From Coccinella septempunctata (lineage: Eukaryota > Arthropoda > Insecta > Coleoptera > Coccinellidae): DNA of 64,000 bases. Shown piece by piece: positions 13,101 through 25,658 of this stretch (the stretch's first letter is position 1; the number at the start of each line of letters is the position of its first letter). The position numbers and the translations under genes are program-made. The notes below the pieces were generated by a model that worked only from the letters and a program-made list of their open reading frames with translations, was not told where the DNA came from and searched no databases. The stretch is taken from contig NC_058193.1 of assembly GCF_907165205.1 (NCBI RefSeq), positions 35,353,521-35,417,520 of the forward strand, given 5' to 3'.

Positions 13101-14798
13101 ATGAATACCTCATTCGTGATTTTAGCAGCACTAACTTGCTTAGGTTTACTGACATTTTTGTCTTAAGAAAATGGAATAAAATTAGGTGCCTACTGTTTCG
13201 CTATAGATTTATTTCTTATGTTTATATTCGTTTGACGTTTAGTGTAATTTTTGGGCTTCTATGGTCCAAACCTATTTCATCTCTACCCGTGGGTTTTCTA
13301 CCCATTCGCAGAGAACATGAGATATTTAATTATACAAAATTGATCACATTGTATATTTTACGACTCTCAATATATAGCAAGTTAATGGTCCGCTTTCCCA
13401 CGACCTTTGGGAAGGGGAATTACTCAGAGTTGTTAAAATTTTTCTATCTGCCGAAATAATTAAATTTGGCATCACCGCAGTGGTAGTATGACGCATCTGG
13501 GGTAGTAGCAATAGTCGGGGGTAGTTCCACGATACGAGGGTTTTTGAGGCGGGGAAACTATCGTCGTAGAGGGGGGCAAACTTAATTGGTTTATAGCCAG
13601 CCCCGAGTCGGAGGGCTGTGGGGAACCAGCCCCTCTTCATATTTATGGTGCGGCACTGTGACAGATTTTAAAGGGTGAGATATGACACGCAGAATGGCCA
13701 CCTATTTGCATTTTGGTTTAATTTTCTTTCCCGCTTCTGTTCGAAGGACCACATACATTTGCGGACAGCAAATAAATTACGGTTTTCAGTTGGAGGGTTC
13801 AGGATGACATTTCAGACTGTCTGGATGATTTGTCTTGTCATTTTTTCATAACCGAAATAAATAAGTTTTTTTCTAATATTGAAAGGGAAAAACTTTTCCA
13901 ATTCACAAGAAGATCTCGTGTTTGAGTTTTTCAATTCTCAGTTCTCGCTTATCTGAAGAGAAGATTCTGTGTGGATTGGTGTTCCACAGATAAACCAACG
14001 AAATTCAAACCTTATTGAATCTCTTGGGATCTCATAGATGTAGTTTTGATTATTAGAGGCTATGGCTATTTCAGAACACACTCATAACAATATTCACATT
14101 GGAGTTAACACTGCGAATGTTCAGTACTCCAAATGTCATTATAAATAATAATTATTAAATATACAACGCAAACAGAATATATCGCGAATTGTATTACGAG
14201 AGAAATATTTTGTTTGTCGCATAACTATTGGCAATTTTTGAAAATTATGACCTGCTTCCGGAAAGCTGTTGAAATATATAAAATGTCATGAAATTTGACG
14301 TTGAAAAGATATTTTGACAATAGGTTATCTACCTCCTAAATTCTAGAGAAAAAGAATTATCTGCTATGATCAGCTGCATGCTTGATTTCTTATTCTCCTT
14401 TATATTTTTGTAATTCCTTTATCAAGCCACCCTTGATCTGCATGATGAAATAAATAAATAAATTGCTAAATAGCTTGAAGTTCAAAAAACTCTGTTTTGT
14501 AACGTCTGAAATTTTCAGATTTTATCAGTTTTCTGTGTGTTAAACTTTTGAAAATCATTTGCTATTTTTGTTTACCATAAAATAGTATCCTTCTAATATA
14601 GGTTATAAGTGAGAAGTGATCATCTTCATATGTGGGTGTTTGGTAAGTAGGTATATAGAAAAATCTAATTATGTATTATTTATCCTTCAAGATTGTGAAT
14701 TATAAATAATTAATAGTTTACATTATTATGTAGCTCCCATCAAGTAAACTTATTATTACAAATCTCAGGTTTGGTATGATTTTTGCAACGTATATACA
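10132..14798. other. Gene-poor stretch with two GC-richer islands
   Basis: No coding gene is supported. Two GC-richer islands, about 10690-11100 and 13470-13830, stand out from the AT-rich surroundings. Their open frames overlap on both strands and lack splice or domain signals, so I read them as possible conserved non-coding DNA. A short (CA)n run lies at 11344-11354. Confidence 0.4.
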
Positions 14799-15204
14799 AA
14801 CAAGGTGTGTCTTTGACTCGTACGAATATTTTAACAGAAGATTATTGTGGACATAAGAAAAACAAATATTCATTAGATAGTGTCTAACTTATTTTCAAGA
14901 GTTGGGTTCTTTGAATTTTTGGTGTTTCAATGGCACGTAATGGTCATAATCAGAAAACTGGAAGAAGTGGGTGATATCTTCTGTTCGAAAAAGATTCATC
15001 AAATAAATGAAAAACTATATTCCGAAATTCAGTTCATTCGATAAAACCATTTGTGAGAAAGAACTAAAAATAAGTTTTTTTATGGTTTTTCAACAGCCTG
15101 TATTTTTCTAACCGAGCCTATTCGTAATAAATGGTAAGGGAAAAAAGTGTTTCTTTTGGCCTCAAGAATCTACTGTTGAAATATTTGTACGATTCACCTT
15201 GTAT
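14799..15204. mobile_element. MITE family B, internally deleted copy
   Basis: The left end reads CTTTGACTCGTACGAATATTTT and the right end is its inverse, TATTTGTACGATTCACCTTG. Interior phrases such as AAGAGTTGGGTTCTTTGAAT and ATATTCCGAAATTCA recur in copies at 39883-40523, 48779-49442 and 53740-54100. At ~400 bp it is shorter than the ~650 bp copies because the left arm is cut. Confidence 0.75.
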
Positions 15205-18200
15205 ACTTCAGACGAATGAAGTAAGTTTCATCTAATTAAGGGTATAAAAAGAAAATTAATTGTGCTCTTTCCATATTCTGAAATTATTTGATCAATTTTT
15301 CTATATTTTGTTCGAATTTTCATGGAATAACGTCGTCAACAAACGTGAACTAGAATCAGGCATCCCCATGTTGAGTAAGGGTGCAAACAAAGTGAGGAGA
15401 AAGACCATTTTTGCACCCTTGTTCTCCGCTCGCAGCAGCCATTTCTATTTCTGCATTGGTGTCAGAATACGGAGGGAAGTTTACTCTCCTCTTATTTGTT
15501 TTATTGAAAATTTACTTCAGTCTACAATTCCTGCCGACAAAATTGAATATCGATCGAATAAATATAATCAGATCGGAGTCAGCGATTTCCTTTTTCAACG
15601 TCTAATTGAATTCTTGTTAGACTGGCTTTATTGCTCAAGTTTTTCCAAGCAGAATCGGAAATATCTCTTATTTGATTTCTCGCATTTGCTCATTCTCGGA
15701 AAATACCCATTAACCATGAATATAGCTTGAAACCGAAGGCGAGAGTTTGTATTTTGTCCGTAAATTGATACACATCGGAATGTTTTTTTCTTTTAATAAC
15801 TCAGTAACGCACAGTCTTAATGTAGGTACTTATTTTAATCTTATTAGTCTAGGTCTTCATCCTGGAGTAAATTAATCGTATGAAGAATTTATAGAAAAAT
15901 CAAGAATTTCTCATCCTTTTTGGATAAATTTACTACACCTAAATGAAGTCAGGAATGGAGTTAGCTTAAAATGAGATAATAATGATTTTTGATTGCAAAC
16001 GTGAATTTGAAATTATCACGGGTACTGTCCACAAACACTTTCTGGTTTAAATAATATACTTTTATTCATGGATAGCTCAAAGAAAAAATGAACTTTCAGG
16101 GCGTTTTTTTGAAGCATGTAACGCGCGTTCAAAAAAATTCGTCGTCAAGTAGACTATGGAATTTTGAAGGTTGACGTTCTGTGGCAGAATGTTTGTCTTT
16201 CTTTGAATTACATCATCTTTACATATTCTTAAAATGTTAACAATGATGTCATTAACCTAAATATCGTAATTTTGTATGGAAAGTGGAAATACACTTTTCA
16301 GAAAAAAGTAACTAGCTGATTTCTCTCAACGTGCGAAAAGAATATCTTTCATTGAGTCAGATCACAAGAATCCAAACAATCTTGGTGAAATTTTGATCGA
16401 AATTCACAATTTCCATACTTGAAAGACATGAACCTTGAATGAATCGAGTTATTATGTTTTTTTGTGTTCACAATTTTGTGAAGGGTTTCCACCTACTTCA
16501 GTAATATAAATAAATCACAATAAGAATGTTTAATTCTCTATAAATAATTGAGTTGATGTGGCCAATACCACAACCTATTTAAAGAAACTGAATAACATTT
16601 TCATTAGAATGAGTATCAGGATTCAGTGTCCTCTACACTAAAAATAAGTAGTTGCTAGAAATGTCCCCTTCTTTGCACCACTTCTCATATATTCGGAACG
16701 TCAGGTATATAAAATGAAAGAATGATCATTAATTTGATTAATTTTTATATGATTCTAGTCTAGATATTTGAAAAATAGAACTTCCCAAATGAGGCTTCAG
16801 GAAAAATCACACTGTGTGAGATAACACCATCAAACACGAACGTAATGTTCAGTATCAGGAATTAGAGAATTCATCAAAATTTAATTTAGCTATAAAAAGG
16901 CATGATCGTTTCTCTTCCATAACGATAAAGTTAGACCAAAGAAACTAGGTCCGACAATTTGTATTTTACTGATGCATAACAGACACCAATTTTTATGGAT
17001 GCTACTACGGCAGGTAATCAATCTTTTCGATTCTCTGACTACACGTCAATCGTTGTGGAAACAAATGGATGTCCTTTCTGCAAAATCGTGTGGCATGCCA
17101 ACGGAGACTGCAGCCATTTGAGATAAAACGCGAACAGAGGTTCGTGGAGCTTCTGTCATCTTATTTCCAATATTGCTAAGTAACTCTGGGGATGTTTCTT
17201 GGGTCGACCACTTCCTTTTTTGTTTTAATTTACCTGTTTCACAGTAAACGTCAACAAATCTTGTAAAAGTACTTTGGAAAGATTGATAATAATCTACAGC
17301 AACATTTGGATACCCTATGAAGTAGCAGAAACATTTATGAATGAAATATATCCACTCTCCATCTATTTTGAAATAGGATTCGATAGGGATAAGGACACAC
17401 TTTTCTTCCTCTTTTTTCTTCGTTCTGCTATTTTAGCTAGCTATTCAGAAGGACCAGAGACTCCAGAGAGGAGATTTGAATCGAATAGAGGTCTGGCTTT
17501 GTTGGATTATCCGCGATTTCAGATAATTTACATCTGGCAAGGCCTGCTTCCTAATTACGAAGGAAGTGGCGCAAATCTAAAAGCGAGAAGTAGACGGTTG
17601 CCCATTCTTCGATCGATTAAACTTTCTGTCCGATTACTCCCAAGGCAAGAAATGCCAACGGATCTCCCTTTGCCAGCCACAATCCAAAACCAATTTGATA
17701 CGAAGCGTGCCTCGGAGATTCGTCTTGGGCAGAGCAGATAACCCAAACCGCACATTGATTCGGACCGCCCAGGTATAAAGTCCGATCTGTTCGGGAAAAA
17801 TATTTATAAATTCTTTTGTTGGCCTTGTGCACTTTTCATTACTCGAGAGGGATCAATTGAATGAAGATAGTGCGACATAATACGTCCGACTTTTATATGT
17901 CACCTTAAAGACGGGGGTTTTTATTGTTAGGTCCGACGATCTATCACTTTCAGCGTGGTTCGAATTTTGCGGTTTGCACAATGGTGGCTTTCTTTTACGG
18001 GGATTTAGTGTGGCCGTAAATTTGGGGAAATCATATCGTGCGATGAAATCGCGCTGGAAATTGGGCACACTTGGAATCAGTCTCACTTGAGAAAACGAGG
18101 AAACTATTGAATTGATGTGGTCGATATTTTATGAAAATTCATGACTAAAAAAAACTTTGGGCTTGGGGCATAATTTTATATTTGAAATACTGTAAGGTGT

Positions 18201-18309
18201 TTTGTGAAATAAAATAGGTGTATGTTAATAATTAATTAATATAAGCTAAGTATATGTTTGTAAGAGAACTACTTATTATTTTATGAAGGGTGAAATAAAA
18301 TATTTTTTC
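15205..18309. other. Gene-poor stretch with GC-richer islands
   Basis: No gene recognised. Islands at roughly 15340-15560 and 17380-18110 are GC-richer. An open stretch of 155 codons at 17274-17741 has no recognisable domain and is mirrored by minus-strand frames, so I do not call it a gene. These islands lie upstream of hkb and may be regulatory. Confidence 0.35.
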
Positions 18310-18710
18310 GATGGTATTCGAAACAATATTCCTCCCAAGTTTTCAAAGAGAACCTCTCCTAGAAATAAATCTCGAAATTTCATAGAGCTCGATCTTGAGG
18401 AAGGTTTAGCTGAACCCAACTTTTTGGTAATTTTTCGAAGGTCAGCTTTCGAGTAGTTTTTCTTTCAGGATAATTATCGTAGATCTAAATGTGATACATA
18501 TTGTGAAAGAGCAACTCTTCTAGTAATAAATTTGAGGATTTCATCCATCTCGGCGCAACCGTTCGGTCTTGAGGAAGTTTTAACTGAACCCATTTTTTTT
18601 AGGAAGGTCAGCTTTGGAGTAGTTTTTCTTTCAGGATAATTATCGTAGATCTAAATGTGATATATATTCTGAAAGAGCAATACTTCTAGTAATAAATCTT
18701 AGGAGTTCAG
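18310..18710 (+). repeat. Two-plus units of the ~174 bp satellite family
   Basis: Units share phrases such as GTAGATCTAAATGTGATA, GAAAGAGCAA and CAACCGTTCGGTCTTGA with the arrays at 27605-28840 and 35770-37025. GAAAGAG recurs at 18505 and 18671. The last unit is cut by the truncated mariner that begins at 18711. Confidence 0.85.
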
Positions 18711-19664
18711 CCTCAAAAGAGGTAAATTTTTCATTGAAGATGATGACCGATCGGGAAGGCCAGTTTCTGTGTCAGTCCCCGAAAATATCGATGCAGTTCA
18801 TGACATGATTTTACCAGACCATCGAATTGGGATATCTAAAGCGCTGAGTATTTTATACAAACTCTTTCATCATATAGTTCACGTCAATTTGGACATGAGA
18901 AAAATTGCTGCAAAATGGATCCCCAAATGTTTGAATGTCGACCAAAAGCGTGCAAGGGTAGAAGCATCGCGTTCGATCTGTGCTCGATTTTGAAGACAAT
19001 GTAGCCTTTTTAAACCGAATTGTTACTATGGATGAGACATTTCTACGATCCAGAAACAAAGCAACAATCGATGGAATGGCGACACTCTGGTTCTCCAAGA
19101 CCTAAGAAGTTTCGTATCCAAACATCTGCTGGAAAAGTTCTTGCTTCAGTTTTGTGGGATTGCCATGGAGTAATCATAATTGATTTTTTGGATAAGGGTA
19201 GAAAAATAACCGGAGATTACTATTCGACATTACTGACCCCTTCTCTCTATAAAAGAGAAAAGAAGCGGAAAGCTATCCAAACGTATTTTGTTTTTGCAGC
19301 ACAACGCCCCTGCATACAAATCTCATGTTGCCACGCAAAAAATTCGTGATTTAGGGTTTGAATTACTAGAACACCTACCTTATTCACCAGATTTGGCTCC
19401 ATCCGACTATCATCTCTTTCCTCAGCTGAAAAAAAGTTTAAAAGGTCGTAAATTTTCCTCCAAAGAGGAGGTAATAAAAGCTGTGGAGGTCTGGTTTGCA
19501 GAGCAAGAAGAAACATTTTTTTTATAGGTCTAGAGACGTGTAGGTTCGCTATAACAAGTGTATCCAATTGAGAGGAGAATATGTTGAGTAATAAAATATT
19601 TTGACATTGAAATTTTGTTTGGTTCTATAGTAGGCTAAGAATTTTTCAATATATCCTCGTAGTT
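18711..19664 (+). mobile_element. Mariner element copy 2, 5'-truncated, dead
   Basis: It begins inside the transposase gene (matches copy 1 from about 9190) and runs to the same right inverted repeat, ending ATATATCCTCGTA at 19664. A small deletion after ATGGATGAGAC removes the WV of the first catalytic block and shifts frame. The second catalytic Asp is changed to His (QHNAPAYKS). The third region (PYSPDLAPSDYH) is intact. It is nevertheless closer to the expected mariner protein in its C-terminal part than copy 1. Confidence 0.92.
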
Positions 19665-21530
19665 GGAGGAGACTCTACGGTAAATATCTAAAAATAATTT
19701 CAAAATAATCAGGAAAAACCAAACCTTCATTTTATATTCGTTTCACACATTTTTGTCCTATATTCCTTTGAGTCTACCCTTTCAAACCGCTCTAAGAAAT
19801 CCAATACAAACCCCATTCTCCGTAAACTCAATAGAAGAAGTCGATGTAATATAAATGGTAAAACTTATCAACTTTTCAAAGCGAAAATGAGTGGAATGCA
19901 AGGGAATTTTCTTGCTGGGTCGAATGCCTCTCCTGAAAGGAAAGGAGTCCTCATATCGAGATGTTTTCTCTCCGGTAAAACGATACTGTGACCTAAATTG
20001 TGAAATAGTCCAGAGTCCAGTTCGACCCAGTTCCGAGATTTACCGTTACCGTTTGCCAATGACTCTTTTTTTTCTATTTCATCAAGTTCAGCAGGGGAAT
20101 ATTATGTGGCGAGGGAGAAAAATGATCTTTTTTCCTATTTATTCTTCGTCGGGAGTGCTCGAGGAGAAAAACCATTTATTCTACGTTCTACGTCAAGAAT
20201 ATTTTTACTCATGCTCTCATCCCTAAAGACGGAAACCTCAACAACTATAATTATACAAAATATTTCTTCTGGTTATTCGAATGGACAAGGAAAAATAAGA
20301 GGATTGAATCAAAGAAGTCAAGTTGTGTACAAAATCGTCCAATATACGTTAACATCCTTAATTTTTTTCGTATTTTTATTCTTGTGAAATAAAATGTGCA
20401 ATTCAAATTGTTCGTTTTCTTATTATTAATAAGTTCAATTTTGTTTAAGGTTGACAGCATTTTCAGGAGATTTAAGGTTCCTCTTTCAATTGGAAAAAAA
20501 TTCCAATGCTGAAGAGCATCGAATGTTTGTGCAGGATTATGAATTCAAAGTTCTAACTGATAAAGCAGGTAGAGAATGGTTTTGACGTTAAAAGATCGTT
20601 TATTTCAGACGAAAAACAGCTAAAAAAATTGGGGGTGTTACTCAATGAAGATCGGAGTTAAACGTAAGAGATACTTGCAGAACCAACAACAACTCAACAA
20701 GAAGTTTGCGCACCATTGAAATCCATGGACATGATTCAAAAACCAATTTGTTTCTTCCCCCACTTACTTACTTGCCTTACTACGTTGAAAGTCCATTCAA
20801 AGGCAGCAAGAAAACATCGTATTGCCTTTTTAACAGATGCAGCATGATTTAGCACATCAGAGGTGCATTTTTTTAGCAGAATCGAAAAACTGCTCCTAAC
20901 TTGGATCTCATCAAAAGAGGAGAAGAAATGGAATTGAAAAATTTGCTGAGATGTGGATAGAAATGGTGGCCAGCGATGGAGAATGCTTTGAACAACCTGT
21001 TCATTCTTGTTTTCCCGAAAATAAATGCATTTTTGAACATAAAAAACGGACCAAACCAGTTTATACCCTCAATAGAAAGAACTAACTTCAAATATTGATT
21101 TTTCGACAGGAAATCTTGCATCTCTTCTTTTTCCTGAAATTCTCCTGAGTTCATATGACGGTTCGTCTATTCAAAATCTCGATTTAATTAACGAAAGGAT
21201 AACCGTGGATAATCCGTTAAAGGTACGACACCTTCCACGTCAACAGAAACGTCAGCTAACTCCTTACAGGGGATTACTCTCGTTGAAAACTCACTTAGGG
21301 TAGAGATAACAACTAAATCCGACCACAAATAGTCGCATTAAAAAAAGACAACCGTGCAAAAATGGTAACACTTATCCACCTAAATAAAAGCCCCAAACCA
21401 CCCCAACTCACAATACTAACGACATAAGGGCGATAGTGTTGGGAAGGATCCATTTCATTCAATAAATACAGAGGGCTGTTATGCATTGTTATAGTAGCTA
21501 TCCCCACTTGCCAAAAGCCGGCCCCTTGCC
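19665..21530. other. Upstream region of the zinc-finger gene
   Basis: No coding gene seen. Composition becomes more balanced from about 21180 to 21550, adjoining the putative promoter, so this is the likely proximal regulatory region of hkb. Confidence 0.4.
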
Positions 21531-21536
21531 TTGACT

Positions 21537-21542
21537 TATATA
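21537..21542 (+). promoter_or_regulatory. TATA box (TATATA) upstream of hkb
   Basis: TATATA sits 57 bp before the ATG at 21594. A start site ~30 bp downstream (about 21565) would exclude the ATG at 21552 from the mRNA, which favours 21594 as the start codon. Confidence 0.5.
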
Positions 21543-21593
21543 CCCTCTTGAATGTCCCGAAATCATTTTTGCTTGTGCCTCAAGTGGATAGAC

Positions 21594-23694
21594 ATGTACG
21601 TCAAGGATATGTGCAAAAATAGGGACTTGGAAAAGTGCTCGCGGCTCTTTCGTCCTTGGGATGTTCAGAACCAGGACTCGACGGTGTCCACCACAACCAC
21701 AGAAGATGGCACTATATCGGATGAGAAGCTGGTCAGGGCCAACTCAGACGAACACAGTGATTCGACGCCAAAATGTGAAACCAAATGTGATATTACGAAA
21801 GAAGGGAAATCATTCTTACCTGCCAATTTTATGGAATCTATTGCGAATTCTGCCAGCAGTTCTCCGACCGCATTGACGATACCGGATAGGGTTCCACCAT
21901 ATCCTGAATATGGTTATTACTCGGATTTGATGCAAGCCAACCTTGGCAGTCTGACGCAAAATTATTCGTTGGTTCCAAACGATCCTTTCTTGGTGGAGCA
22001 TTTCGCTAACGGATACGCTCTGGAAGAGTATGCCAGGGTGCTGGAGCAGGAGCATCAGGAGAAGGTCTTGAATGCGAAAAAGAAGAGGCCCAAGAAGTAC
22101 AAGTGTCCACACTGCGATGTTGGCTTCTCGAATAACGGACAGCTCAAAGGGCATATCAGGATTCATACAGGTAAATGTTAGGAATAGGGCATCAATATTC
22201 ATTCTTTCCTGCTGATTACCAACTATATATGAAAACCCCATTTTACTATTATAGTCATGGCCAACTAGTTAAGAACAGAAATTCATAATTTCATTTTTGA
22301 TATTCCCCAAAATTCAAGCACAGAGCAAGTTTTAAAAATTTCCAATTCGAAATGCTCATTGAGCGATATTTTATTTCTTCCATTCCTTCCTTTTTCATAT
22401 TATATCCTTAAAAAAACAATTTCTGATAGCTGGATTCATTATGGACCAATAAGGTCACTTGCAATTTCTTGCTAAAAGTAACGGTTTTTGAGAAAAAATT
22501 CTGACACCACCAAATTTTTTTTTATATTTTGATTCTTCTTGCTCTCATATAATGCCTGCTCAATTTCAGGTCCGTCAGTTTTCTGGTTTCTAAGAAAAAA
22601 ATTAAATATTGCATCTTTGGGACCTGTATCCTACATTTCGCAAATATTTATTCACAGCCTGTAGTTACTAACACGAATAGCAATGTTGTCTGAAATATAA
22701 ATCGTGATATATTCCTATTGATTGATGACAGCAATTCTCAACTTCGCAGAAATTTCTCGGATATAAATTCACTCTGATAAATATGCTTACTCATCTCGAC
22801 AAAATGCGTCCTGAAAATCTTTTTTTATAGACCACAAATGAATCCCCTAATGCATTTTTCGGAAGGGCGGAGCTAGTACCCCTTGTACGAAGGCTGTGGG
22901 GCAAATAGGGGTTGAGATAAGTGAATCTGGCAATGGAATATCTGTTCTGCTGAAGATATTACGTCCTAGATAAAAATAATCAATCTAAGCTTTTGAGAGA
23001 ATAAGCCAAGCTGTTTAACAGAAAGCTTTCAGTGAAGCTTAATAAGAACTATGATTTTTTCAGGAGAAGAAACACATTATTTTTATGCATTCTACCATAA
23101 ATAAATTCATTCAATATAAAACAAGATATTGGAAGAAAATTCCATTGTAGGGTTTATTATAGTACTATGAAAAACTTAAAATAATAACAAAACTAGAAGG
23201 TCGGATAAGTTTCCGTAACCTAAATAAGACTTCAGCCAAAAAAATCAAGCCAACCAAACTTTCTCTTTTAAATACTCAACTTTTAAACCCAAGCTTTATA
23301 AATACCTGCGACTTTGTGATTTAGAAGATTTTTTACATTGACCTGATGATAAAATCGTCCCTTTTTACATTTTCCAACCCAGTTCCATGCTGAATTATGA
23401 TATTAATGGAGTTTTTTCTTTGCAGGAGAGAGACCATTCAAATGTGACGAAAAAGACTGTGGCAAAACTTTCACGAGAAACGAGGAACTGACGCGGCATA
23501 AAAGGATACATAGTGGCCTCCGACCTTTTCCTTGTACGCAGTGCGGAAAATGTTTTGGAAGGAAAGATCACCTCAAAAAGCATTACCGTACACATTTTCA
23601 ACCTAAAGGCTTTTATGCCGTACCAGTTATGCTGCCTTATGACGCTTGGACCGGCAGTTTTCCACTTATGCAGCCTTTACCCAGTTTGTATTGA
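21594..23694 (+). CDS. hkb: C2H2 zinc-finger repressor with FRPW motif, huckebein-like
   Basis: Two exons, 21594-22170 and 23426-23694, joined in phase 1, give 281 residues. FRPW at residues 19-22 is the tetrapeptide known from Huckebein to recruit the co-repressor Groucho. Residues 25-165 are Ser/Thr/acidic, low in recognisable structure. A basic stretch KKKRPKK precedes three C2H2 fingers: C171-H191 (SNNGQLKGHIRIH), C199-H221 (TRNEELTRHKRIH), C229-H249 (GRKDHLKKHYRTH), with TGERPF and SGLRPF linkers. The tail is short and ends PLPSLY. Length and layout fit Huckebein (about 300 residues in flies), a gap-class repressor of terminal and gut patterning that acts in the nucleus; identity is inferred from FRPW plus finger arrangement, not from an alignment. 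An upstream in-frame ATG at 21552 would add 14 residues. Confidence 0.82.
22171..23425 (+). other. hkb intron between fingers 1 and 2
   Basis: Donor GTAAATG and acceptor TTTCTTTGCAG split the linker between fingers 1 and 2. The intron holds old repeat debris at 22420-22680 and a small GC-richer block at about 22855-22920. Confidence 0.75.
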
Positions 23695-23726
23695 TCGTGT
23701 AAAAAAATCGACTGATATTTGTATAT

Positions 23727-23732
23727 AATAAA
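23727..23732 (+). terminator. Poly(A) signal AATAAA for hkb
   Basis: AATAAA lies 33 bp after the TGA, giving a very short 3' UTR if it is used. Confidence 0.6.
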
Positions 23733-25658
23733 TAATATTTCAGAGTGCTATATGTTCAAATTGTACATAGAAGATTAGATTGTAAAAAGGATATATTTTT
23801 GGGAGGAACAGATTATTAAAAACTATTTATTCTTATAGACTTTTTCTCTTTTTGATATACAAATCTGAGTGAAAACCGTGGAAAATCCATTTTCACAACC
23901 AACAATGAAAATGCGTTCAAAGATATTCCATTTACAGTTTGTTTCAAACCTCTAGGTGTCCATACCTTCAATGATAACCCAAGAAACGTTCAAAAAATTC
24001 CTCTATACCATTTTTTTCATTAATAATTAACGAATCTCTCTGAATTTGTCCCATATATTCTTAAACTTAGTTAAGGATTGATTTTCATTCCCTTTTTACG
24101 AATATTCAGTTATAAAATATTCCCTCTTTCAATTCATCAATTATTGCGAAAAAGAAATACATTTGCCTGAAAATCTTCCGATATTAAGTAGTTCAAATAA
24201 AAAGAGGGAGAACCTCTATTATCTACTGTGCATTCATTTCGAGTTTGTTGACATAAGCTCCAGCTGAATGAAAAGGAAAGATACGACTTATTTACGTCTC
24301 TGCTCACTTCAATAAAGCAGACAAATTACCCCATTTTGAAAGGATGTCCCTTTTCCTTAGCTGTCATCTCAATAATACAATAATGTATAGGTACGCTTGT
24401 ATAAAATGCCAGGATATTATTGATTGAAGCTGATTGTTATCGAACAGGACTCCTTGAAATCAACTACTGGGAATATTTTTTTCTTGCTCGATTTATTATT
24501 GGAAATAAGAAATAATTGACCAGACTGAATTAGTCCCCGTATAGATTGAAGGATATTTTGAGATACTTATTAGTTTTCTTCCCAATATCGTGAATAAACC
24601 AACGTAACGTTTCGAAGCTTTTATCCTTCCTCAGATCATAAACTGATATCTTTAAGGAATTTTTTTATAGACCATCGCCTATTTTAGTGGCTCATATCTA
24701 CAGCAGTTAAATCACTTCAAGTGTTTTGAGGTAGTTTATTACAAGAGTTACTTTTATCATAGTGTAATGTTTCATTACAACAGATCACAAAACACCCTGT
24801 ATCATGTGATATTGGCGATCAACGATTCGGTTGAAGGAATATACCAAAACGAATGATGTTCCAATTGAAATTTCCCATTTATCTTGAACCGAATGGTTGG
24901 TCATCACAAATATTACATGATACAGGGTTTTATGACCATTCAGCGTCAGGTGGCCTGGTGTAATAGTAGGTATATGTCAGTATGATAGTTATTGGTATAC
25001 AATACCTCAGATTATTTGGAATGGAGGGTTAATGATCAATATTGGGATTCGAGTTGATGACTCAGTTGTAATGAATTTGTAATAAATTATAGTAGCACAA
25101 TATATCACAATGGGGAATTCTGCTCAATTTGGGTTATCACAGCATATGCAAGTTTAAACTGAATAATTATAAGTTTCATTCATGAAATTTTCAATTGCAC
25201 TGCGGAAGCTATTCAAAATCATTCATCAAATATGAGGTTTTAAAATTTAAATCGCCTCGTTTCTAGTTTACGATTTGGCAACAGCGTCTACTAGAAAATA
25301 AAAAGAACAATGGCTTGTTCATAAAATAACAGCTGTTGATTTACAGCCATCATAAAGCGCGTACTCACTGGCGAACCTCAACAGCCACTGGCCATAAAAA
25401 CCTCATAAAATTTTACGACCTTCCTCGTTCGTCGCAGACTTCACAGACAGCCATCTTTGTCTATCTCATCAAGATAGTGTATTTGTTGTCCTTTATTATC
25501 AACGCATATTTCAGTCGATGTTGCCAACTTGTGCAATAGAAACGAAACGCTTTAAATTTTAAGTACCCATTTTTATTTTTCATTTTTAAGTACTTAAAAT
25601 GATTTTTTTGGGAAACGGTTGAAATGGTTATTTAAAAATGGGACATTCCAAAGATATT
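23733..25658. other. AT-rich intergenic region
   Basis: No gene seen apart from the palindromic element at 24789-24932, which is listed separately. Confidence 0.5.
24789..24932. mobile_element. Short palindromic MITE (~145 bp hairpin)
   Basis: The left arm ACCCTGTATCATGTGATATT and the right arm AATATTACATGATACAGGGT are inverted copies. The match continues inwards (ATTCGGTTGAAGG against CTTGAACCGAAT), so most of the element can fold on itself. Confidence 0.75.

Noticed and set aside
15260..15730. 156-codon open stretch
   Set aside because: Low-complexity hydrophobic reading in AT-rich DNA with a second overlapping frame; no supporting signals.
17274..17741. 155-codon open stretch
   Set aside because: No recognisable motif, minus-strand frames overlap it, and no intron or promoter context supports it.
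21816..22241. 141-codon minus-strand open stretch
   Set aside because: Antisense of hkb exon 1; no independent evidence.
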